Positions 37,021-48,500 of a stretch of DNA of 64,000 bases are shown here, in pieces. Position numbers and translations under genes: made by a program. Below the pieces are notes generated by a model that was not told the DNA's origin, made no database searches, and worked only from the letters and a program-made list of their open reading frames with translations. The DNA lies in NCBI GenBank assembly GCA_907165275.2, contig OU015666.1, forward strand, positions 6,974,001 through 7,038,000, in the 5' to 3' direction. The DNA is from Zygaena filipendulae (taxonomy: Eukaryota > Arthropoda > Insecta > Lepidoptera > Zygaenidae). Every line of letters starts with the position of its first letter. The first letter of the stretch is position 1.

Positions 37021-37229
37021 GCGAAGAAATTAGCTAAATTTGACTCACCAGAGATACTGGGGCACAAATAAATAATAAGTACACTATAAATACAAGATAA
37101 GGGAGAACAAACCAATCAACTGATCACTATTTATGGGAGAAAATTGGTAAAAATTAAAAGAGCTCAGGAAAACACGTCCGCGAAGTTTTAACGTTTCCCG
37201 CGCTTCCCAACGTTTTTTAACGCTTTTCT

Positions 37230-37470
37230 ATTTTGAATTTTTTTTTAATTCTCCCATTTCGGGAAAGGCAAGGGATTCTAGGTCCATTAATTTTTTTGTT
37301 AAAACCCCAGTGGGGAAGGTAAAGGAAGCTTAGTCCATACAGCCAATTCAGTGGTATTTTTCTTCTTCTGAAGTTATTTATATTGAAATGCATCAGTGAG
37401 ATGCATTTCAATGCTTTACCGGAATTTTTGGTACCAACTCTTCACAGCTGCACCTTATTAGGACGCTCTG
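37230..37470. repeat. Dispersed repeat, CTTTCGGGAAAGGCAA family
   Basis: CTCCCATTTCGGGAAAGGCA, TCCATACAGCCAATTCAGTG, TGCATTTCAATGCTTTACC and AGGACGCTCTGTG appear in the family order. It lies next to the 5' end of the LINE. Confidence 0.5.
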
Positions 37471-37514
37471 TGATATCGGTCACGACATGAACGCAACTAC
37501 CTACTTATTAGATA

Positions 37515-37790
37515 CTAGCTGTCCCCCGTGATTTCACCTGCGGTAAATTCGGAATTCCCCTGGGAAATTCAGGATAAAAAAGGACTTCAGGACTACCGTA
37601 TAGTTTCCTTTAAGAATTTTCTACAACGTCACAATCACCACGTCACAAACTCACAAACTTTACATCTACATAATATTATAGCTGTGCCCCCCGGTTTTAC
37701 CCGCTTGAGTTTTGGAATTCCCGCAGGAGCTCCTAAGTAGCCTAATTTACTCCTTATAGCATCAGCTAATAGGGTACTTGCATGAATTTT
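37515..37790 (-). repeat. Two Helitron-like reverse fragments
   Basis: CTAGCTGTCCCCCGTGATTT starts the first and AGCTGTGCCCCCCGGTTTTA (about 37680) the second. The second carries the uninterrupted CCTAAGTAGCC site that is split by a MITE at 28115. Confidence 0.5.
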
Positions 37791-38039
37791 TTTTTTTTCA
37801 GTCTATTTTAAAGATATATGGCCTACTTAAACAAAGTAAGAAAAAGAAAAAAAATATATGCATAAATTAATTAAATAGAAAGTTTCAAAGTTCCTACTTT
37901 AGACTTTACCGCCGAAACGCGGAATGACGTCACTTGTTCAAAATTACGCCTTATTAATCTGTGATAGAAATGTCACTGTCGTATTGACAGGATCATGTGA
38001 CACTGACAGACAGGTAACTTCAATATCCAAAAGCGAAAT

Positions 38040-38200
38040 TAAGGTTGAACTGTGTCGAGTTACTTCCAAAAGTTCCCGTAAAGAATCGAAATGCATCTTA
38101 CCGATGCATTTTAAAGAAAAAACTTCAGAAAATAAAAAAAATGCGTTGACTGTGTGCACTTGGTTTCTTTTGCCTTCTCTGAAAGAGGTAAATGTTTCAT
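38040..38200. repeat. Dispersed repeat fragment
   Basis: Matches the CTTTCGGGAAAGGCAA family in the reverse sense: AAAAGTTCCCGTAAAGAATC, GAAATGCATCTTACCGATGC and CCTTCTCTGAAAGAGG. Confidence 0.4.
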
Positions 38201-38689
38201 AAAAAAAATAAAAGTGACGTCATGTGTTAAGCTTGGCTGTGATGTGTGTTTCGTTGCAACGTTCCGTTTCACAAAATTAAAAGTTGAATATTTTGGAAAC
38301 TATTGAAATTTTTTTAGTAAATCTTTTACGATAACGCTTTTCTAAGGCTCTATTTTTGAAATATTGACACAATTTTTTATAATAAATTTCATGCAAGTAC
38401 CCTATTAGCAATGAAAGTCCCGTCATAAATTGTGCAACCGTTTCGGCGTGTGAATTTCGGAATTCCCGCAGGAACTCCAAAGTAGCTTAATTTACTCCTT
38501 ATAGCATGAGCTAATTAGCAGTAAAAGTCCCGTCAAAATTTGTGCAACGGTTTCGGAATTACTCCTTATAGAATCAGAAGAAAGAATTTTTTAAATCAGT
38601 CCCGTAGTTTTTTGTAAAATCGTAACAAACAAATAAAAAATCAAATCTTTCCTCTTTATAATATTAGTAGGAAGTTCCCCTGAGAAGAA

Positions 38690-39450
38690 TAACTAAATTA
38701 TTCTTCTGAGAAGTTCCCTAAATTGGATACAATTTAGAGTCAGTGAGTGAGAGAGAGAAAAAGCGAGTGATCATACTACACTAAATTACACCCTAAATCG
38801 ACTACTCTAGGGTACATTTTAACGTAGTGTGATCACTCGCTCTCTCTCTCACACACCAATTACCGATTACCGTCGCGATTACACTGCCCTAGATCGTAAC
38901 CAATTTAGGGAGAAGTCGATTGATTTCACTAAATTGGATTCTAACTGTTCTAAAAGGTTGTCTGAAAGAGATCGCTAGTAAAGCGATAAGACCGCCTTTT
39001 GTATGCCTTTTGTTATAAGTTTTTGTTAACACACTGTAACATTATTTTGGTGTACAATAAAGTGTATTCTATTCTATTCTATTCTATTCTATTCTAAACT
39101 TCGATTAAACCTTCCGATTTCCTAAATTGATGTCGGACAAATTGTAAAGTACTTGAAATATTCTAAAAGTCTTCCACCAAATCACCAACGACGTTAAATT
39201 TCGCCAGATCTGGTAAAAAGTGACAACGCTGCCGAATTGGCAGTCCAATTTAGTGTAGTGTAATTACTCGCTTCCGATTTAGGGCCCTAGATTGGTGCCT
39301 TGAAATTAGGAATAAGCGCACCTTGCAATTTCAAGACACCAATTTAGTGCGATTTAGGGTACAATTTAGTGTAGTGTGATTACACGCTCTCTCTCTCTCA
39401 CTCAGGAACCCTCTGAAATTGCAAAGTGTAATAAGCGCTTAACTGTTATC
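38690..39450. repeat. Composite repeat upstream of HSD17B4
   Basis: Contains inverted blocks around CAATTTAGTGTAGTGTGAT with GA/CT-rich GCTCTCTCTCTCAC tracts, also found at 61853-61960. It includes a LINE-like 3' tail (38975-39098: CGCCTTTTGTATGCCTTTTG, then GTACAATAAAGTGTATTC) ending in a TATTC pentamer array (39068-39092). The right end comes within about 125 bp of the HSD17B4 ATG. Confidence 0.5.
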
Positions 39451-39573
39451 TGTTGTTTGACAGACACTTTGACTTGTTTACCATTTCCGACTTCCGTGGA
39501 CTTTGTTCATCATTTTGGTGATTGTACAATTTGCACTCATTGTTGGTCATTGTATTATTAACTGTCGTTTAGA

Positions 39574-42500
39574 ATGGATCAACTGCGTTTTGATGGCCGT
39601 GTAGCTGTGGTTACCGGTGCCGGTGGCGGCCTAGGGAAGGCTTACGCATTGCTTCTCGGTTCCAGGGGTGCTAAAGTGGTGGTGAATGACCTAGGTGGGG
39701 CACGAGACGGCGCCGGAAAATCCACAAATTTTGCTGATGGTGTTGTCAAGGAAATCAAAGACAAAGGTACCTACTTACGTACTTTACTTTTTGTTAATTC
39801 AGTCAAAGCTTCATTTAAGTTTAAGGTACTTAACTACTTGTATTTTGTCTTTATCCTTGCCCAGTGAGTTTTGCTGAGGAAATTGCAATATATTACCTAC
39901 TCAACTAAAAATATCAATCGCAGTAACTTAAATTACATTAACAATAATTGCATGCATATTCAGTGGTGTAATATTTCAATCCAATAGGAGTCTTATTGCA
40001 GACTTTATAACTTTTTTATTACTATTTTATTACCAAAAACACTTAACTGAGCCCAACTTTTTTAATAATATTATTCATATGCAAAATTCATTTATTTATC
40101 GGTCTATAACTAATTAACAATTGCAACAGTTTGATTCTACATTTTATTAGGAATGTTTGTCAGTTTGTGAAGATGTTTGGATATTAGCTACCCACAAATG
40201 GGTGGGTAAATTTAGATGAAAGGCACATCATTCCATATTAACTCATGGGATACTTTTTATCCTAGCAAAGCTGTGCAAAAGCTAGTATGGTTTATAATAA
40301 AAAATTTTGTTCATTTAGGAGGAGAAGCAGTTGCTGATTACAACTCTGTTGTTGAGGGAGACAAAATAATAAAAACTGCTATAGATAACTTTGGTAGAAT
40401 TGATATCCTTATCAACAATGCTGGCATTCTTCGTGATAAGAGCTTTGCTAAAATATCTAATCAGGTGATTATTTTGTTTTTTCAAGTTTATAATATGATT
40501 ATGTGATATTAAGTAGGTTTTATTATGCAATGCAGAAAGTTTGATCTAGGAAATGTAATGAGTGAAAAGTATCTTATTTTGATAATAAGATTTAAAAATA
40601 ACAAATAAAAGGCTACCTAGCAAGTTTGTCTGTAATCACAATAATTGGTCATTCTTCTATGATTATGATAAAATAACTATTGTAAGGTGGTATTTTATTG
40701 TACTCCAGGACAATACCAGAACTTGAAACTTGAAAAACAGTTACAGAGAAACAATAGACAGTTAATATTTTTTTTCATGATTGTCTGAGCATAACTCATA
40801 AACTACTGAATGGAATTGAAATAGCATAAAAACTAGGGTCCGTGTTCCAGAAGGTGACACAGATCACGTTTCTCTTGAGATTATTTTTAAGCTCAAATCA
40901 TAACTCAAGTGTACATCTTATTATAGAATGTGTTTTAAGTTCTAATCACTTGAAACTAGTCTTTAGTAGAGATTCTGAACTCTGATTGGTTCTGATCAAT
41001 TAAAACTAGTCTTGAGTAGAGATTTTGAACTCTGATTGGTTGAGTGGTCTTGACATGACAGACGTAAACAAAGATCAAATCTTTGCTTGAGTATAGATTA
41101 GTACTCAAGCATTGTTCTAGAATAAGGAAATAACTCAGCTGATTGTTGATTGATGTATCTCGTTTCAAGTAAGGTTCTAAAATTAAAGCTTTACTTGTTA
41201 GCTAAAGGTTGACTTGAGAAACCTTTTGGAATTTGGAACCTAGGTGTTTCATTTCAATAGATTCACGGAAAGAAGGATCACTTAAAGTATGAATACAACT
41301 GAGCTTTTGTGTTTTGTGAGGGCGCTTTCTAACAGCGAATCCGTAAAGTACTTATGTCAAATTTAGGACTGGGACTTGATTCAAGCTGTGCATTTGAAAG
41401 GTGCATTCAGAACAACCCAAGCAGCATGGGAGACATTCAAGAAGCAAAAGTTTGGCCGTGTTATCATGACTTCAAGCAATGCAGGTTTATTTGGCAACTT
41501 TGGCCAGGCTAACTACAGGTATGAAATTCATATTTATCACAAGAGAAAAACAACGCAGACACACACGCACACACACAAACACACACACACACACACACGC
41601 ACACACACACACACGCGCACACACACGCACGCACGCACGCACGCACGCACGCACAACCACACACACACATGCACAACCACACACACACCCACCCACATCA
41701 CACAAACCAAAACCCACCCCCCTTACCAAAATTCGCATTTTAAATGTTTTTAATATTTTTATGACATTTTTATTTTATCACATTTTAGTGCTGCTAAATT
41801 AGGTTTGGTTGGACTAGCAAACACTTTGGCTATAGAAGGAGCAAAGTACAACATAAAAGTGAACACTATTGTGCCTACGGCCGCGTCGCGCCTCACGGAG
41901 GATATATTGCCTCCTGAAATGTTTGAAGCTATGAAACCAGAGTTAATTGCACCTGTTGTTGTGAGTCAATTGACTATATACGTACTTATATAATATTTTA
42001 AAAATCATATTATTAAATAATTACTAAATGAATGGTTATAAAATGACATACTGTTAAAATAACACTGTCTTGTGTGACGACAGATAATACTGTGAACAGC
42101 TTTATTTTGTTGTTTATTTAGTTAATACGACTCTTTAGACGACAATTGTCAGTCACGACTAGCTCTTTATTTGCCATACATTCATCACCGATACACATCC
42201 ATCCGAATAACACAGGAAAGAGACAAATGGAAGGCATTAGAGGAGACCATTGTCGGAAGACGAGCGGAAAAAGAGGAAAATAAAAACACATGAGAACTGA
42301 ATTTATTCTATAAGTAGTACATTTAAATATCTTAGTAATGTGATAGTTTAATATGTTAATTATTGTAAACATTCAATCCAGCATACCTAAACGCTATCTA
42401 TCTAACTATCTATCTATCATCACCGTACAGCAAAACGCTATTATAGATAGGCGGATAACCGCCCTTTGCAAGTGAATTTTAAGACCCGATGGTACTAAAG

Positions 42501-45500
42501 TCGCGACTCGCGATGGTTTACCTAGATTATTTGTTAACGTAATGCTGCATTAGTGGTCGTTATTCCCTTTATGCCTCGCTCGCAATCATCGCGATAAGCG
42601 AATATTCGCCTTCTCTTAATTCTCACAAAGAATATAATGGTTATTACTTAATCGGCGTCTTTCATCTTAGTAAGAAAATCATACGAAATGAAAGGGGCCC
42701 ATCGATTATAGAAGTGCATCTATCTATTGCGCAATGTACGTTTTGAATCAAGTGCACTTTTTGCGAAGTGTCCAGCACTTTGCATCAAATCCATTAAGAG
42801 CTTGCAACAAACATTACTTTCAAACTCGTTCCTAATAATGTTGTCGCAATCATAAAATTTATTTCAATACCAAATTATGATTTAAACTTTTTTTTCACTA
42901 TATTTAAAAGAATTATGTTTTAACAGGCATACATGGTTCACGAATCGTTCACTGATACTGGCCTTGTTATCGATTCCACCCTCGGTTTCGCAACGAAGAC
43001 ACATTTAGTAAGGAGCGAAGGAACTACACTTAGGTAAGAATCAAATATTTGTCCCGTCTCCCTTTTTAAAACTTACGAACTGATTTATAGGATTTTTATC
43101 TATAGTTTTTTTTTATCCTATGTTTTAACAGAAAAAAGCCAACAGATCCCGTTACAATAGAATCTGTAAAAGAAAATTGGCCAGGCGTTGTCAACATGAA
43201 AAATGCTAAGCATTTGGATAAAATCACTGATGTCACGTTGAATTTGGTCGAGAAGTTGCAGGTATTATTATTTACAAGCTATTTCATAAATTTGTTTCTA
43301 GATTCGCTTAATCCTTGTTTTACTGGGATGAAACTACCCTAGGTAAACAAGCTGCCTACAGACCAAATATCGTTCGAAATTATGCAGTAGTTTTCGCATG
43401 AAATATGCACAGTCAGTCATACATCTATTCTTATATTATAAAACTGAAGAGTTTGTTTGTTGTTGTCAAGGTCTAGGAATTTAGCGTTGTAGGTGTTGGT
43501 CGAACGGCAAATAAAAGAATAACGGGTATATTTCTTACGTAAACGTGGGGGATGAAATAGCTTGAGTGTTCGTGAGGAGCGCACAGGGAGACGAGCATGA
43601 GCGACGAACGATAACTTGCTGAGAAGCATCGGGGAATGTTAAGAATCTTGTAAAGAAGTACTACATCAAACATCCTGCGCCTGTCCTCAAGTGACAATAA
43701 TTTGTATCGGTGCAGGGTGATAAGTAAGATATAATGATGAGATAAGTAAGATTCAGCAACAACGTTATTAGTAAAATTGAGGTATTTTAAAAACCTTTTT
43801 TGAACTTTTTCTATTCTGTTAATATGATTTTTATAACAGGGACTCCAAACAACACTACAAAAGTCTAAGATTGAACGAACAAACGCAAAATACTAAATCT
43901 TAAGTGTCAGGGTTCTACTAAAAGGTATTTTCAGAATAGTCTGAAAATGAAACCCAGCATGCGAAAAGATGAGTTCACGACATGATCAATGTGAAATTAA
44001 AAGATATTATTACTGTGGTGTGATAGGACGCGCACATGACTGTGTCCACTTCTGTTTTGAATGCTCTGAGGTCTAAAACCACTTGTCTTCTGGTGCGTTC
44101 CTGTAGTAGACCGTCCATTGCCGACTTGATCTGGTTACGGATGGAGATGAATGTGCTTCTACTTTAGCTATCAGCTTTCTTCCGACTTAGAAATTACTTT
44201 TATTTTTCTTGCAGGACTTCGAAGAGCGATACAAATTAGACGGCGATCGTCCTTCCTACTGGATGACATACAATTACAACCCAAAGGATCTTGTGCTGTA
44301 TGCGCTTGGAGGTTAGTTATTGTTTTTGATAAGTTTTTGTTGATTGAAAGTATTTAAAGTTTTTACATCTCATATTCGGTAAGTTGGTCCTTATTATCCC
44401 CAAATGGGGCTTGTATGTGACCAATTAGCGCTCTAGAGTAATAATGTAACTAGAAAAGCCCTAGGGCGGTAAGTAATTAAAAAAAAACTTCACTCTTTCA
44501 AAAAGTTCGCGTACATCTAACCATCATACTGGCAATAGACATCATGCATTCAGCCCAATGACGCTATCCAGCCTTGTCTTCGTATGAGTATAATAGTCAT
44601 CAATTTTAAATATCGAACAGCGAAGCTTAATTTCGTTCTTGAAAAAAAAAATAAAAAATCTACTATTATTCTTGTAAAATGCCGGTTTTTTTCTACTAAC
44701 CTAACAATCGAGATGTAAAGCAGAGTAGTTAGCTCGGGTGTAAGCATCAATTGCACCCTCGAACTATAGGCGCACGAGCGCAGCGATATCTCGGGCTGCA
44801 ATTGATGCCTTACAGCCCTTGGCTACTAATCAACTATTATTTCTATGCGTGTGACCAGTGGGTTACATGCAGTGAAACCCAGTTTTAATATTTGTCATGT
44901 TTAGTATTAATTATTGCAACTATTCCAGCGTCATAATTTATTTTGAACTGAATAAAACTTTTCCTACCACTTAATGTAGACTATTCTCTATTGTTAGGAT
45001 ACTCTTAACCTGTAATTTTTTTTTACTGAAATTAGCATTATGTCTGTACTTAAGTAACTACTACTCATATTAGATTACCTACACGTTTTTTCGTTTTAAT
45101 TTATAATTATAATACAGATTGAGACAGAGAGAGATTGTTAAAGGCAACAAAAGTTCAAAAGTTGAAACTTGGCTAACATAACATCATAAAATCGACATCA
45201 TAAAATCAACTCAAATACATGTATACCTACACATGACATTGACATGCAAAGGAAATCTGACGACCAACACGTGCATATACTTGACATTTTGACCTCGGAC
45301 AGGTAATGGGTATTAAATCCAGTGTTAAAATACATTTATACATATTTTGGGCGTTTCTATGCTGGATTATATTACTATTTGAGCGTGTGGTGGCTGGCGT
45401 CTTAGAATAATAACACTTTTACTTTTCTAAATCGGTTTCTAAACTTTTATACTGAAAATATATAGTATCTCAGATTAGTAAAGTCTGTTGTTTCTAACAA

Positions 45501-48500
45501 AAAAGTTAATGCTGTTTGTCTATCTTAAATCTTGATATGACGTCTGGGGGCCTGCATACTCTCTCACATCAGTGTTATTTTGTTTGACTTTAGATACAAG
45601 TTTAGTGCATTTTGATTTAAGATTAAAATAATGTCAAATAGAGAAAGTAAACAGTTTCACAGAGTCCCGGGGAAGGGAAATGACTAAAGAAAACCGTAAA
45701 AAGAATAATTGAAAGTAAATGATTGTAATATAATGTAATATGTATGAATTGGGCAGTGGGCGCGTCAGTGGCGAATCCGACTGACCTGAAGTACTTATAC
45801 GAGAGCCACGAGAGCTTCACGGCGCTGCCGACGTACTTCATCCTGCACGGCATGTGCATGGAGTGCCCGCTCGTGCAGCAGTCCATGCCGCCGGGGAAAC
45901 ACGCCGACTTCACCAACGTAAGACTCAATGTTTTTTCTCCATTTACAATGAACTAGCTGTGCGCTGCGGTTTTACCCGCGTGAGTTTCGGAATTCCCGCG
46001 AGAACTATTTTTTTCTCCAATAAAAAAAAGTAGTCTCAGTTACTCCTTCTTTATAACATCAGCTATTCTGTTAGTGAATGTTGCGTTAATATGTGTCTAG
46101 CCGTTTCAGAGATTAGCCAGAACGACAGACAGAAATTTAAATAGGTAATTGTTTATTTTTTATGTACCTAAGTAAGTACTGTATATACTTTCTAGGCATT
46201 TAGTGAAAAACTGTTAATTTGGAATTACCAACAGACGCCTCAATTTTATTTATATGTAGGTATAGATTAATTAATAAACAACCTACCAACACATAGCAAC
46301 ACTGGTTTTGTGGTTAACGAACCGCCCCCTTGGCCAAGTTGACAATTTATAACTGTTATTGTTATAGAAAACTAAAGAACGTATCGTCGCGTGACGTGGT
46401 CACGGAAAAGTTGACTTATGATTGGACGATTTGCTCAACGACGTGCCCTCGTGACATGACGAAACGTGGATTTTGAACTTGGCTATTGGGGCAGGTTTGT
46501 TAACCACTAGACCAGCGTTCATAGGTGTATATAGAGGGAGGGCCGGGATTATAATACACTAAAAAAAAGCAGCAAGTAAAACTGTTCGCACGTTATTGGT
46601 TTTTTTTTAGATTCTTCATGGAGAGCAATTCATCGAATTCATCGGAGACCTCCCGGGTTCGGAGGGAACTTTCACCACTCGTGCCCACGTTAGTGACATT
46701 CTAGACAAGGGTTCCAGCGCTGTCGCTATTGTAAACAGTAAGTGAAACTTTTTTAAATTACCACCAGTTTCAATCAGAAAAATAACAATTTTGTGATTAA
46801 TTAGGTAATCATGTTTAGACAGATTCAACTTTAAATGTGTTTATTTTGGTTGATTGATAGATATTGTAGGTATCAAAACGTGCATTATTAGACGTGCGTA
46901 ATCGAAAAACCGCCATTTTTTGATTGCAACCGAAAATTGATAGAAACTAAAGTTACAAAATAGCCCCTCAGGTTTCATTCGTTCAAAATCTACAAAACTG
47001 TTTTGTAAATCATGTTCATAGTACCTGTGCTGTTGACATAATATTGCCTTCAATTTCGGAGTTGCCGCAGAAATTCCGCTATGATACTCACAAATAACGT
47101 GACTTTCTATTGGTAAAAGAATTTTCGAAATCGTCTCAGTAGACTAGAGACTACCCCTGCAACCTCACAAGCTATTAGCAAGATAAGGATTGGCCATTGG
47201 GATGTAACAAAATTAAAACATTGCAGGCGAGATATACCAAAACAAGGAGCTGGTGTTCCGCACCCAGCAGCACATCTTCGTGCTGGGCCAGGGCGGGTTC
47301 GGCGGGCCGCGCAACTCCAAGCACTCGGTCAGCGTGCAGCCGGCGCCCGCGAGGGAGCCCGACGCGCTCGTGGAGCAGAAGACCTCCGAGGACCAAGCGG
47401 CTTTGTACAGGTAGATCCCACTGTACTTTTCACCTTATTTTTATTAACAACAAACTACTACTACTATTGTACTCGGCAAACTTCTTGAGCCACAAGTGAC
47501 GTGGAAGGGGAAAGTTCGCGTATGTGCGACCAGTGCCGACCACGGACCGACCACTGATTAACCAATTAGGCGCACGCGTTTCGGCGAACTCCCCCCGCGC
47601 ACCCTTCGATCCACCTAAGAGATCTAAAAACCGTTTCTGTGCAGGCAAGGTCATTAGCTCAGGATGTTTGCTGAGTACTATACCAAACAATAGAGATCAT
47701 ATGAAGAAGTGACGCTCACCGCCTCCCATCAAAATGACTTTAGTAAAGATGAAAAATGAATAACTGTCACATGTAGAATCTACATGTGACAGTTATTCAC
47801 TGACAGCTCGCTGTCAACCTTATGATACGAATAGAATACTCTTTATTGTACACGAAATATTACAGTATGTTCACAAACTTTTACTTGTGGGAAAGTACTT
47901 GAATCAGTTCATTTGTAAGCTTAAGCAACTCCCATTAATCTTCTAAGGTTCTATAATTGTTTGACACTGAATACTGAATAGCCTTCTTCTTTATGGCTTC
48001 AGGTACATAATAATAGTCATAATAATGTGTTAAAATTGTTGACAGATTGTCCGGCGACGTCAACCCTTTGCACATTGACCCGAGCGTGGCGACCATAAGC
48101 GGACATGCGAAACCCATTCTGCATGGGCTGGCCACCCTCGGATTCGCTGCGAGACATGTTTTGGCCAAGTAAGCGATATCATTGACAATTTTTAGTCCAC
48201 CAATTTTTGTTTCTCAGTCTTCAAAACCGAAAGATTGATTGATAAAGTGTGCATTAAACATGAAGAACACCTTTTGTATGATTGATGTTATAAAGTTATA
48301 TTAATCAACATCATTTTGACTATCAAAACTGGGTCACTTAAGTATGGACGTCAAATATTTTTAACACTAGTGCGGACGTGGAGTCTCAGGCTACTATATA
48401 CATATACAATTTTTTTATAGAAACTGATTCCGAACCGCGGCAAAGCTCTATCTATATCGAAATATAGGTCTATAAAGAGAAAAAAAATAAGAATTTGTAA

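Larger units (their letters stand above)
31607..37207 (-). mobile_element. Near full-length non-LTR retrotransposon (RNase H-bearing, I-superfamily-like)
   Basis: About 5.6 kb on the reverse strand: 5' UTR, ORF1 (gag-like), ORF2 (endonuclease, reverse transcriptase, RNase H), short 3' UTR and a 30-nt poly(A) (T run at 31607-31636). CAACGTTTTTT occurs at 31602-31612 and again at 37208-37218, giving an apparent 11-bp target duplication that overlaps the tail. Both ORFs are uninterrupted, so the insertion looks young. RNase H argues against the Jockey clade proper and for the I/R1/LOA group; exact clade needs a tree. Confidence 0.85.

Noticed and set aside
41376..41802. His/Thr repeat proteins
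   Set aside because: Translation of a CA microsatellite read through the exon 3 donor of HSD17B4.
45623..45956. Reverse-strand 101-residue frame
   Set aside because: Shadow of HSD17B4 exon 8 on the plus strand.
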